Shown here: positions 1-8,085 of the stretch, piece by piece
Position numbering within the stretch: the stretch's first letter is position 1
How the letters are laid out: every line of letters starts with the position of its first letter
NCBI GenBank assembly: GCA_020532355.1
Contig: JAJBBD010000239.1
Location: 1 to 41,252 of the forward strand
Direction: 5' to 3'
DNA: 41,252 nt
Source of the DNA: Candidatus Cloacimonadota bacterium
Lineage (GTDB): Bacteria > Cloacimonadota > Cloacimonadia > Cloacimonadales > Cloacimonadaceae
Made by a program: the position numbers and the translations under genes
Notes under the pieces: model-generated
What the model saw: only the letters and a program-made list of their open reading frames with translations
Databases searched by the model: none
Told to the model about the DNA's origin: nothing

Positions 1-1749
1 GGGTGCTTCCTCTTTGCAGGCAAAAAAGTAGCTTTGGTGGGTGGTGCGATAGCTGCCGATCAAGCTTTAACCATAGCCCAGGCAGGAGCTGCTCACGTGG
101 AAATGATTACATTGGAAACCTTTGCAGAGATGCCGCTAACAGAGCGAGAAAAAGAGATACTAGTAGAAAACGGTGTACTTTTTAGTCATCGGAGTCGCAT
201 TGCCGAGATTGTGAATGAAGGCGAACGTACAGTGGGGATTAAGCTACGCAGAGTGGTTTTACCACAAGGCGAAAGCTTCCACCCCTCTCGCATCAAAGAT
301 GAAGATGGTTCTACCGATCAATTCCGCAACTTCGACTTGGTAATTATCGCCGTAGGCAACCGTCCAGCATTCAAGATTGAAGGCGAAGGCATCTACAGTA
401 CAGGCGATATGGTGAATGGACCCAGCACAGTGGTGGAAGCAGTTGCTTCCGGCAAAAACACAGCTTTCAAGCTTGATGCCGATTTGCGTAAGATCAACAC
501 TTATCGCAAACCAGAAAAGACAACCAAGAGTACAAACAGAGTACCGGGTTGGAATAGACTGCCAGTATCTTTACACACAGACTTCTTCGGGCGTAAGCTG
601 CGCTCGCCCTTCATCCTCTCTGCTGCGCCACCATCAGACGGTTACGAGCAGATGAAAACCGCTTATGAAGCAGGGTGGGCAGGGGGAATTATGAAGACCA
701 GTTTCGACAATCTGGATATTCATATCCCCAGTGAATATATGTTTGTTTGGGGCGATAAGGGCAAAACCTTCGCCAATTGTGACAATGTGTCTGAACACCC
801 TATCGACAGAGTTTGTGCAGAAGTAGCCCGCCTCATCAAAGAATACCCTGATCGCCTTACTATGGCATCCACCGGTGGTCCCGTCACGGGAGATGACACC
901 AGTGACAAAGTGGGCTGGCAATCAAACACCAAAAAGCTGGAAGCAGCAGGTGCCATGGGTATCGAATATTCTCTTTCTTGCCCTCAGGGTGGAGATGGCA
1001 CAAATGGCGACATCGTAGCACAAGATCCTGCCCTTACAGCCAAAATTATCGATTGGGTGATGCAGATTTCCGATCCTGAGATTCCTAAATTGTTCAAACT
1101 AACCGGAGCCGTAACTGCCATTTATCCAATTATCAGTGCCGTAAAAGAGGTTTTTGATCGCTATCCGAATAAAAAAGCAGGCGTGACTCTTGCCAATACA
1201 TTCCCTACTTTGGGCTTTCGGCAAGCAGAGGGCAAATGGGATAAAGGCATCATTGTAGGCATGAGTGGTGAAGGCGTATTACCCATCAGCTATCTCAGCC
1301 TCGCTCGTGCCGGTAGTATGGGAGTATTCATTTCTGGAAATGGCGGTGCTATGAACCATCATGATGCAGCTAATTTCCTCGCCTTAGGAGCGGGAAACGT
1401 ACAGTTTTGCACTCTGCCAGAACGTTATGGTTACGGCATAATTGATGAATTGGAGAGCGGATTGAGTCACTTGCTGCAAGAGCGCGGCATAAATAGCGTG
1501 AGCGAACTTATTGGAATTGCCCAGCCTCATCCGGTTACGGACTTTATGGATTTGAAGCCCAAACATAAACGCAGTTCCCTTATCAAAGATCTATGCGTAA
1601 AGTGTGGTAATTGTACCCGCTGTCCATATTTGGCAATAGAACTGGATAGTGAAGGATACCCAAGCATAGATGAGGATAAGTGCATGGGTTGTAGCCTGTG
1701 TGTTCAATTATGCTGGACAAACGCACTGGAAATGGTAGAAAGAAAATAA
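1..1749 (+). CDS. GltD/PreA-type fusion: dihydropyrimidine dehydrogenase-like flavin/Fe-S oxidoreductase (5' end outside window)
   Basis: The reading frame is open from base 1, so the start lies upstream. The visible first 150 residues or so are the C-terminal half of a GltD-like pyridine nucleotide oxidoreductase: a GKKVALVGG nucleotide-binding turn and a closing STGDMVNGPSTVVEAVASG segment. A PreA/dihydroorotate dehydrogenase-type FMN barrel follows (SPFILSAAPPSDGYEQ, YSLSCPQGGDG, GNGGAMNHHDAANF). The C-terminus is a two-cluster ferredoxin: CVKCGNCTRCP, then CMGCSLCVQLC. This order matches dihydropyrimidine dehydrogenase, which moves electrons from NAD(P)H through FAD and Fe-S to FMN and the substrate. 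However, at the position where DPD has its catalytic cysteine (before the GQDP motif) this protein has valine (codon 1015-1017, IVAQDP). Pyrimidine reduction is therefore doubtful and the substrate is unknown. It converges on the transhydrogenase operon. The family call is firm, the function is not. Confidence 0.85.
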   Translation, partial: GCFLFAGKKVALVGGAIAADQALTIAQAGAAHVEMITLETFAEMPLTEREKEILVENGVLFSHRSRIAEIVNEGERTVGIKLRRVVLPQGESFHPSRIKDEDGSTDQFRNFDLVIIAVGNRPAFKIEGEGIYSTGDMVNGPSTVVEAVASGKNTAFKLDADLRKINTYRKPEKTTKSTNRVPGWNRLPVSLHTDFFGRKLRSPFILSAAPPSDGYEQMKTAYEAGWAGGIMKTSFDNLDIHIPSEYMFVWGDKGKTFANCDNVSEHPIDRVCAEVARLIKEYPDRLTMASTGGPVTGDDTSDKVGWQSNTKKLEAAGAMGIEYSLSCPQGGDGTNGDIVAQDPALTAKIIDWVMQISDPEIPKLFKLTGAVTAIYPIISAVKEVFDRYPNKKAGVTLANTFPTLGFRQAEGKWDKGIIVGMSGEGVLPISYLSLARAGSMGVFISGNGGAMNHHDAANFLALGAGNVQFCTLPERYGYGIIDELESGLSHLLQERGINSVSELIGIAQPHPVTDFMDLKPKHKRSSLIKDLCVKCGNCTRCPYLAIELDSEGYPSIDEDKCMGCSLCVQLCWTNALEMVERK

Positions 1750-1770
1750 GGCAAAAAATATCGATAACTG

Positions 1771-1800
1771 AAAACCCCGCCCTTGCAGACGGGGTTTTTT
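1771..1800 (+). terminator. Rho-independent terminator between convergent operons
   Basis: A 9-base stem (AAAACCCCG pairing with CGGGGTTTT) around a 10-base loop is followed by a T run ending at 1800. It lies 22 bases after the stop of the PreA-like gene. Read on the minus strand the same stem ends in four Ts, so it may also stop the opposing operon, whose last stop codon is at 1813. Confidence 0.85.
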
Positions 1801-1812
1801 AATACAGTTGTT

Positions 1813-4800
1813 CTAGAAGCTAACGGAGTTGTTCCGAATACTGTAGAGACGGTTTATCTCTATTGCTGAACAGCTATTTGAGGGTACAATCGCAGTATTC
1901 AGAGAAGCCGTATCGATCCCGCCAAAGCTCTGTGGTTTATGATGCTGGAGCTCTGCAATTAGTTCTTCTGCGAGGTTGTTCCAATATGGAATATCCGCCG
2001 TTGCAGGAGAAATGAGTCCCACGCTGTAAAACAGACGGGAGAGCTCGCCAAACAGGGTGGATTTTAGCGGATTATGAAAGCGGGAAAGCTTTCCATTATC
2101 CCCAATAGCATGAGCTTCCAATTCTAGATAGTTGGGTCCAGGAAGGATTAGTGGACAGTCACAATCCTCAGGGATATTTGTAGATACACAAACTCTAAAT
2201 CTTGCTTTCGCAGAGGGTGCAACACCGAAACCGATGGCAAAATCACACTCTTCTTCATTAACCACTTCCGGATTTAGCGCCACAAAAGCGCTGTGATTCA
2301 TATAATCCGTAGTATGCATTACATTTTCTGTTCCGGCAAGATTCCATAAGGCTCCGGCAAGCTTCTCAGAAATTCGGTTCTGATTGTAGATATACAGACG
2401 GCCATCTTTGGCTTGCATATTGCTAAGATCGGGATAGCTTTCATCGGCAAAGCGTGTGTAGGCTTCGTCTTCGGGCATCGCTACCAAGATCAGCTTTTTG
2501 CCTTTCATCTGCTCAAGACGAATTATGCTAAGCAAAGTGCGGTTAAGCACTCCCACTATCACATATTCATTAAATTCTGTAAGGCGCAGGAAGGGGTTTT
2601 CCTTTGGACTGATATCCAGATACTGGTCACTAAAAGCCCTATAACCGGAAGCAGCACTTAGCTCACAATTTAGTGACTTTGCGATTCTATCAGCTACCAG
2701 CATTTCTTCAAGGCTGATGTGCGGGCTGATCTCGACACTTTTACTTTGGGCTGATTTCAGTGCAGTACTAAACACATTCAACGCCTCGCTCCAGCTAATT
2801 TGCAGATATTCACCATTCTTAAGCATCAGAGGCTTTTGCTGCTTGTGGTTATAGCTTTGCCATCCAAAGCGTCCCATAAAGCAAAGGTTTTTCCCATTGA
2901 AACCGGGCTTATCTTGAGGAGTGGTAATTTGTACCACTTCACTGGCTTGTACCCCCACTGAGATGTCGCAGCCAATGCCACATAAACCACAGTTTTGGCG
3001 GACACTGTCCTTTTGTGCGGGATTTAGCTTGTAACTCAGATTGCGTTCTACCAAGGCTCCTACCGGGCATACATCAATGCATTTGCCACAGCTCATGCAG
3101 CTCGTTTGAGTGAGAGATTCTCCAAACTCCGGTGCCATCACAGTAGCGAAACCCCTGTAAATAAAGCCCAATACGTTTGCTCCCTGAACCTCAGCACAAG
3201 TGCGGATGCAGCGTGCACAATTGATGCATTTATTGGCGTCGCGAACGATGAAAGGATGGCTGTAATCTATGGGATGGCGGGAGATATTGCCAACAAAGCG
3301 ATCTACCTCAACCTCGTATTCCGAGCAGTAATTCCTCAGAGCGCAATTTGTGTTCACCTGACAACCACATTCTAGGCACCGTGATGCTTCGGCTCGAGCT
3401 TGTGCTTCGCTAAATCCTTTTTCTACCTCGGTGAAAGTGTTTCTCGCTTCTACTATAGATATCTCCGGCATAATTTCGCGTGGAATTTGCTTAAATACTT
3501 CGTATTCTTTGGCTGAGACTTCGCTTATTTTCTTTGCTTTCTTGGAATTGAATTCAAACTTGGCTTTGGGCAGTGTACCTTTTATCAGATATTCAGCGAT
3601 AGCTTCGGCAGCTTTACGACCATCTGCGATAGCTTCGATTGCAGTAGCAGCGCCGCGCTGAAAATCGCCTCCGGCAAAGATATTGGCAATTCCGCTATAC
3701 ATGGTGTGTTCATCCACAATAGCGGTCTGCCAGCGCGAAATGGGAAGTTGTTTTCCTTGCACTTCGTTGTGCGGCATGGTAAAAGCGCTTACATCCGGTA
3801 CTTGTGAGATGGCGGCAATAATGCTATCAAAGCTTTTCATAAAGAACTCTCCGGTTGGTTCCGGTCTTCTTCTGCCGCTTGTATCGGGCTCACCCAAGCG
3901 CATTCTTTCGATTTTTACTTCTTTAAGAGTGCCATTTTCGCCCAGATACTCCACCGGATTGCATAAGAAATAGAATTGTACGCCTTCGTGTTCGGCAGCT
4001 TCGATCTCGAAAGGCTCGGCGGGCATTTCATCCTTTGTGCGGCGGTAGATTACAGTAACATCGCATCCCAGTCGAATTGCAGTTCTAGCACAATCTATAG
4101 CTGTATTGCCACCGCCCACGACCGCGAGCTTTTTGCCTGTTTTGTAAGCTTTGCCTTTGGCATGGGCTTTCAGAAAATCCACGCCTAGATAGCACCCTTC
4201 TAGATTGCTGCCCGGTACAGGCATAGGTACGGCGTTTTGAGCGCCTAAAGCCAGATAAACTGCATCGTAGTCACGGCTAAGGCTTTGCAAATCAAGGTCT
4301 TTACCTAGAGTCCTACCATAATGAATCTTCATTCCTCCACTGGACATCAGGGCAATTTCTTCATCCAATACTTTCTTAGGCAGGCGATATTCCGGTATTC
4401 CATAGCGCAACCAGCCTCCGCAAGTTTCTTCTGCTTCGAAGAGATCCACATTGAAGCCTTCATAGCTAAGATAGTAACCGCAGGTGAGTCCACTGGGACC
4501 TCCGCCGATTATTGCCACGAGTTTCCCATTATCGGGTTTACGTTCTGGAGTATATTGCCAAAAGTCTTTTAAGTCTTCATCAGCAGCGAAGCGTTTTAGT
4601 TGACGGATGGCAATTGGTTCATCCACTATACTGCGACGACATTCAGTTTCGCAAAATGCTGGGCACACTCTGCCAATTGAGAGGGGCATAGGTAGCGTAT
4701 CTTTTATTATTTTTACTGCTTCATGGTATTTGCCATTAGCGATAAGCGAAACGTAGGTTTGGATGTCCACATGGTTTGGACAGGCCATTTTACAGGGTGC

Positions 4801-5103
4801 CTCACAATCCGCATAGTGGTTGCTAATCAAGAGTTCCAATGCCATCTTGCGCGCAGCATGGATCTCTTTGCTATTGGTAGTAATCTGCATGCCGGGAGTA
4901 ATTTTAGTTCCGCATGAAGTTACAAATCCCTTTCTACCTTCCACTTTTACGGCGCAAACCCAACATGAGCCGTAGGGTTTTAGTTCCTCATCATGACACA
5001 GGGTAGGGATGTGGATGCCTTCGCTTTTGGCGAGTTCCAAAATTGTTATTCCTTCAGGGGCTTCAATTGATTTTCCGTTCAATATTACTTGCATCTGTCT
5101 CAT
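1813..5103 (-). CDS. StnC-like subunit: 2Fe-2S / GltD-like FAD-NAD(P) / ferredoxin / NuoG-like fusion, 1096 aa
   Basis: Domains in order: NuoG-type [2Fe-2S] ferredoxin (C36, C47, C50, C64); GltD-like Fe-S segment (C100, C104, C108, C147, C151, C155); FAD fold (GGGPSG near 200) and NAD(P) fold (VVGGGNTAIDCA near 328-339), continuing to about residue 500; a cysteine patch at 576-593; two [4Fe-4S] ferredoxin motifs (C626/629/632/636 and C669/672/675/679); and the Fe-S motif of molybdopterin oxidoreductases (NCGLCGIGC, C705/708/712, C741). The last 350 residues resemble a shortened, degenerate molybdopterin domain, as in NuoG. With the two upstream genes this matches the Stn-type NADH/NADPH/ferredoxin transhydrogenase plan: the GltD part would handle NADPH and the NuoE/NuoF pair NADH. 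The start overlaps the NuoF-like stop by 4 bases. A second ATG at 5094 is better spaced from AGGAAAGG. Domain calls are direct; the reaction is inferred. Confidence 0.85.
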   Translation of the reverse strand: MRQMQVILNGKSIEAPEGITILELAKSEGIHIPTLCHDEELKPYGSCWVCAVKVEGRKGFVTSCGTKITPGMQITTNSKEIHAARKMALELLISNHYADCEAPCKMACPNHVDIQTYVSLIANGKYHEAVKIIKDTLPMPLSIGRVCPAFCETECRRSIVDEPIAIRQLKRFAADEDLKDFWQYTPERKPDNGKLVAIIGGGPSGLTCGYYLSYEGFNVDLFEAEETCGGWLRYGIPEYRLPKKVLDEEIALMSSGGMKIHYGRTLGKDLDLQSLSRDYDAVYLALGAQNAVPMPVPGSNLEGCYLGVDFLKAHAKGKAYKTGKKLAVVGGGNTAIDCARTAIRLGCDVTVIYRRTKDEMPAEPFEIEAAEHEGVQFYFLCNPVEYLGENGTLKEVKIERMRLGEPDTSGRRRPEPTGEFFMKSFDSIIAAISQVPDVSAFTMPHNEVQGKQLPISRWQTAIVDEHTMYSGIANIFAGGDFQRGAATAIEAIADGRKAAEAIAEYLIKGTLPKAKFEFNSKKAKKISEVSAKEYEVFKQIPREIMPEISIVEARNTFTEVEKGFSEAQARAEASRCLECGCQVNTNCALRNYCSEYEVEVDRFVGNISRHPIDYSHPFIVRDANKCINCARCIRTCAEVQGANVLGFIYRGFATVMAPEFGESLTQTSCMSCGKCIDVCPVGALVERNLSYKLNPAQKDSVRQNCGLCGIGCDISVGVQASEVVQITTPQDKPGFNGKNLCFMGRFGWQSYNHKQQKPLMLKNGEYLQISWSEALNVFSTALKSAQSKSVEISPHISLEEMLVADRIAKSLNCELSAASGYRAFSDQYLDISPKENPFLRLTEFNEYVIVGVLNRTLLSIIRLEQMKGKKLILVAMPEDEAYTRFADESYPDLSNMQAKDGRLYIYNQNRISEKLAGALWNLAGTENVMHTTDYMNHSAFVALNPEVVNEEECDFAIGFGVAPSAKARFRVCVSTNIPEDCDCPLILPGPNYLELEAHAIGDNGKLSRFHNPLKSTLFGELSRLFYSVGLISPATADIPYWNNLAEELIAELQHHKPQSFGGIDTASLNTAIVPSNSCSAIEINRLYSIRNNSVSF

Positions 5104-6866
5104 CCTTTCCTGATCGCATTAAATTTGCAGGCATTAAAACAAGCTCCGCAGTGGATACATTTGCTTTGATCGATAACATGTACTTGTTTTACTTTTCCAG
5201 AAATACAAGATACCGGGCATTTACGGGCGCAAGCGGTGCAACCTATACATTTATCGGGGATTATCTCGTAGCGCAGAAGTTCGGTACAAACTCCAGCAGG
5301 ACAGCGTTTCTCTTCGATGTGTGCCAAGTATTCATCTTTAAAGTAGCGCAAAGTTGTCAGCACAGGATTTGGGGCGGTTTGTCCCAAACCACAGAGTGAA
5401 CCCTTAATGATATTTGAAGAGAGTTCTTCCAAGCGCTGGATATCTTCAGGTTCGCCTTTGCCTTTGGTAATGCGGGTTAAAATCTCCAGCATGCGTTTGG
5501 TTCCGATGCGGCAGAAGGTGCATTTACCACAGGATTCATTTTGCGTAAAGTTCAAAAAGAAGCGTGCCACATCTACCATGCAAGTACCTTCATCCATAAC
5601 CACCATACCGCCGGAGCCCATGATGGCACCAGTAGCGTTGATGGAGTCGTAATCCACAGTAGTGTCCAGCAGCGAAGCAGGTATGCAACCACCCGAAGGA
5701 CCTCCCATCTGCACGGCTTTAAAAGGCTTCTCTGTTTTCATGCCCCCACCTACTTTGTAAATGATATCGTGCAGTGTGATCCCCATTGGTACTTCTATCA
5801 GGCCGCTTCCGGCAATCTTTCCGGCAAGGGCAAACACTTTAGTACCAGGAGTTTTTTGGGTACCAATCTTACGAAATTCTTCCGCTCCATGATTGATTAT
5901 CCAAGTAATATTCGCCCAAGTTTCCACATTATTGATATTGGTAGGGCAGCCCCACAAGCCACTTTCTGCGGGGAAAGGAGGGCGAATAGTAGGCATACCG
6001 CGCTTACCTTCGATAGATTGCATCAAGGCGGTTTCTTCTCCACAAACAAATGCTCCAGCGCCTTCTTTAATATGCAAATCAAAGCTAAATCCGGTATCCA
6101 TGATATTTCTACCCAAATAGCCTTTTTGTTCGGCGGCTTCAATGGCAATTTTTAGATGACGAATTGCCATGGGATACTCAGCGCGGCAATAGATATAACC
6201 TTCATCTGCTCCCATGGCAAAAGCACCTATAATCATGCCTTCGATCACATTATGCGGATCTCCTTCCAAAATGCTGCGATCCATAAATGCTCCTGGATCA
6301 CCTTCATCAGCATTGCAAACCACGTATTTTTTGGCACCTTTAGCTTTGGCGGCAAAGCTCCATTTCAATCCGGTAGAAAATCCTGCACCACCTCGGCCGC
6401 GCAGCCCTGAATCTTTTACCAAATCAATTATCTGCAATGGTTGCATTTCTAATGCTTTTGTTAGGGCAGTATAGCCTCCGTGTTCGATATAATCGTCGAT
6501 GGATGTGGGATCGATAACTCCACAATTGCGCAATACAATGCGCGTTTGCCCTTCCAGCAAGCCGTTTCGCGTCCCATCATGGTTGTCGGCAAGGATTATA
6601 TTGGTTTGAGGCAATTCACCCTTTTGGTATGCCTCTAAGAATTCTATCACCTTGCTTGCATCAACCTTGCCCAAGCTAAGTGTGCCCTGCTTTCCTCCGC
6701 TTAGTTCCACGATGGGCTCTTCAAAACACATCCCAATGCAGGCTGTGCGTTTTAGTTCAAAATGTTTTCCAGCAGCTTTATATTGTTGCAATACATTATA
6801 AACTTCCATCGCACCCGCAGCTATGCCGCAGCTTGCCATGCCCACTTTTACGGTAATATTGCTCAT
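5100..6866 (-). CDS. NuoF/HydB-like NADH-binding flavoprotein with C-terminal ferredoxin domain (StnB-like)
   Basis: 588 aa. An N-terminal thioredoxin-like ferredoxin domain (about 1-90) has only three visible cysteines in the usual area (C13, C43, C47). The NuoF core carries the FMN loop RGRGGAGFSTGLKW (156-169), the NADH-binding stretch GAGAFVCGEETALMQSIEGK (269-288) and the N3-type [4Fe-4S] motif ESCGKCTFC (C446, C449, C452) with C492. The C-terminus holds two [4Fe-4S] motifs (C540/543/546/550 and C570/573/576/580). This is the architecture of HydB of bifurcating hydrogenases and of StnB, longer than NuoF of complex I. It should oxidise or reduce NAD(H) and pass electrons to the GltD-NuoG subunit, in the cytosol. 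It overlaps both neighbours by 4 bases (ATGA), which points to translational coupling. No [FeFe]-hydrogenase subunit is present nearby. Confidence 0.9.
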   Translation of the reverse strand: MSNITVKVGMASCGIAAGAMEVYNVLQQYKAAGKHFELKRTACIGMCFEEPIVELSGGKQGTLSLGKVDASKVIEFLEAYQKGELPQTNIILADNHDGTRNGLLEGQTRIVLRNCGVIDPTSIDDYIEHGGYTALTKALEMQPLQIIDLVKDSGLRGRGGAGFSTGLKWSFAAKAKGAKKYVVCNADEGDPGAFMDRSILEGDPHNVIEGMIIGAFAMGADEGYIYCRAEYPMAIRHLKIAIEAAEQKGYLGRNIMDTGFSFDLHIKEGAGAFVCGEETALMQSIEGKRGMPTIRPPFPAESGLWGCPTNINNVETWANITWIINHGAEEFRKIGTQKTPGTKVFALAGKIAGSGLIEVPMGITLHDIIYKVGGGMKTEKPFKAVQMGGPSGGCIPASLLDTTVDYDSINATGAIMGSGGMVVMDEGTCMVDVARFFLNFTQNESCGKCTFCRIGTKRMLEILTRITKGKGEPEDIQRLEELSSNIIKGSLCGLGQTAPNPVLTTLRYFKDEYLAHIEEKRCPAGVCTELLRYEIIPDKCIGCTACARKCPVSCISGKVKQVHVIDQSKCIHCGACFNACKFNAIRKG

Positions 6867-7339
6867 TTTTCCTCCTCAAAAGCATATCGTTCGAGGATGG
6901 GAGGGATTGCCTCAGGGCTTAGTTTGCCATATGTAGTATCGTCTATCATTATCACTGGCGCCAGCGAGCAGCAACCCAAGCAGGCTACTTCCATTAAAGT
7001 GAAGTTCATATCTTTGGTTGTACTTTCGTCATCTTCAAGTTTTAGAGCTTGGACTAAAGCTTCTTTGATGCCATCTGCATCGGAAACGTGACACGCCGTG
7101 CCCTTGCATACGCGAATAATGTGTTTACCTTGCGGTTCTAGCTTAAACATCGAATAGAATGTAGCGACGCCATATATATCAGCAGCGGGGATGCCGGTTT
7201 CTTTGGCAATATATCGCATTGTGTCTTTGTTCAGATGTCCCAGCAAAGCTTGGATTTCCTGAAGAAGCGGAATTAGAATACCCGGTTTTCCCCGATACTT
7301 CCCGATGATTGAGTCTAACTGAGAAAAATCTTTATCCAT
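6863..7339 (-). CDS. NuoE/HydC-like [2Fe-2S] subunit (StnA-like)
   Basis: 158 aa, the usual length for NuoE. A helical N-terminus is followed by the thioredoxin-like ferredoxin fold. The four ligands are C78 and C83 (VCKGTAC) and C120 and C124 (VACLGCC). YGVATFYSMF is the typical NuoE segment. I chose the ATG at 7339 because AAAGGAAG lies just upstream on the minus strand; the in-frame GTG at 7378 has no good ribosome site. It is first of a three-gene operon and overlaps the NuoF-like gene by 4 bases. The NuoE/NuoF pair forms the NADH-oxidising, and in HydABC/Stn complexes the bifurcating, core. This could be HydC of a hydrogenase whose HydA lies elsewhere, but the GltD-bearing third subunit favours a transhydrogenase. 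Confidence 0.9.
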   Translation of the reverse strand: MDKDFSQLDSIIGKYRGKPGILIPLLQEIQALLGHLNKDTMRYIAKETGIPAADIYGVATFYSMFKLEPQGKHIIRVCKGTACHVSDADGIKEALVQALKLEDDESTTKDMNFTLMEVACLGCCSLAPVIMIDDTTYGKLSPEAIPPILERYAFEEEK

Positions 7340-7601
7340 CGCACTTCCTTTGATATTAGCTTTTGGTATAATATACACCCAGTCTTCGGATGATAAATAT
7401 TACCAATGATGGCAATAAATCTTGAGCTATCCAATCTTGTCAAATAAAAAACGAGATATCCTGAGCTTAGTCTGCAGGTTTTGCTTTTTGCTGGATTTCA
7501 TGTTGATAGAGTGGGTTATCTTGATTGCTATAGCTTAGAGGTTCTAGGGAGTTGAGAAGAATAGCACCTTGTACAGGGAATTCCGATTATCCGGAAGTAT
7601 G

Positions 7602-7615
7602 CATATTGCAATATG
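7602..7615. promoter_or_regulatory. Perfect 14-base palindrome, possible operator
   Basis: CATATTGCAATATG is its own reverse complement. It lies about 260 bases upstream of the NuoE-like start and 470 upstream of the ABC gene, and directly follows an imperfect TTCCG/CGGAA inverted repeat. It could be a dimeric regulator site. No regulator gene is adjacent, so the role is a guess. Confidence 0.3.
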
Positions 7616-7664
7616 AGGCAAATCCAAAATTGTGTTTCTAAAATTATACCGCATTATAAGCTTC

Positions 7665-7756
7665 ATGCTTCAAGCAAGTATGCAGGAAGGTTAAAGCTAA
7701 TATTATGCATAATTTGCGGGATAATCTCCGCTTAAAGCATAGTTATGTTATGCTTG
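7665..7756 (-). repeat. Dispersed intergenic repeat, copy 1
   Basis: Read on the minus strand, a 35-base segment starting GCATAAC and ending GGAGATTATCC matches copy 2 (25241-25338) at 30 of 35 positions without gaps. A weaker, gapped second half contains AGCTT.AA..TT.CT.GCATACTTG, which aligns with copies 2 and 3. On the plus strand, 7716-7731 (GCGGGATAATCTCCGC) is a near-palindrome that could form a hairpin core. It lies wholly in non-coding DNA. Confidence 0.6.
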
Positions 7757-8005
7757 AGGTACAGACTTGGTAATCATTATGAAGTATCCAATCTCAAAAG
7801 ATAGAAAAGTGATATCTTAATAGCGTCACATTACCCTCTAACAGATTGTCGTTCTGGAGCTTGAAGATTGGATTAAGGGCTATTTTGTGGTGTTAGCACA
7901 AGTCTTATCTTTTTTATATCTATTGGTCGCAACCAGCCTATTTTTCTCATTTGAATATCTTGCCAAGCCAATCTGTAGATAGAAGTGACTATAAATAGCA
8001 ACAAT

Positions 8006-8028
8006 GCTGCAAAAAGGCAGCTTTTTTT
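8006..8028 (+). terminator. Terminator-like hairpin with T run, no gene upstream on this strand
   Basis: GCTGC pairs with GCAGC across AAAAAG and is followed by seven Ts. The stem is short (5 pairs) but the shape is that of an intrinsic terminator. No plus-strand gene lies between 1749 and here, so it may end an unrecognised small transcript, or be chance. Confidence 0.45.
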
Positions 8029-8029
8029 A

Positions 8030-8067
8030 TTGACACAATGTGTACGATACTTGTTATGGATTATATA
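8030..8067 (+). promoter_or_regulatory. Possible promoter of the ABC transporter operon
   Basis: TTGACA at 8030-8035 is a perfect -35 box. At standard spacing the -10 would be the poor GTTATG (8053-8058); the better TATATA (8062-8067) is 26 bases away. It lies directly after the hairpin at 8006-8028 and 18 or more bases before the ATG at 8086. Confidence 0.35.
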
Positions 8068-8085
8068 GGTGGAAAAGTATAGACA

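Larger units (their letters stand above)
7340..8085. other. 746-base intergenic region between divergent operons
   Basis: I see no credible gene here. It must hold the promoters of the minus-strand transhydrogenase operon and the plus-strand ABC transporter operon. It contains a dispersed repeat copy (7665-7756), a perfect palindrome (7602-7615), a terminator-like hairpin (8006-8028) and a TTGACA box (8030-8035). Two related stretches lie about 350 bases apart: 7428-7460 and 7785-7816 both open with TATCCAATCT and close with GATATC. The plus-strand hairpin with no gene before it leaves room for a small RNA, which is speculative. Confidence 0.6.

Noticed and set aside
5541-6155. 204-residue plus-strand reading frame
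   Set aside because: It lies wholly opposite the well-conserved NuoF-like gene and resembles no family.
1813-7339. Complex I (nuoEFG) or an [FeFe]-hydrogenase operon
   Set aside because: No membrane Nuo subunits and no H-cluster motifs are present; the third subunit has a GltD module that neither system has.
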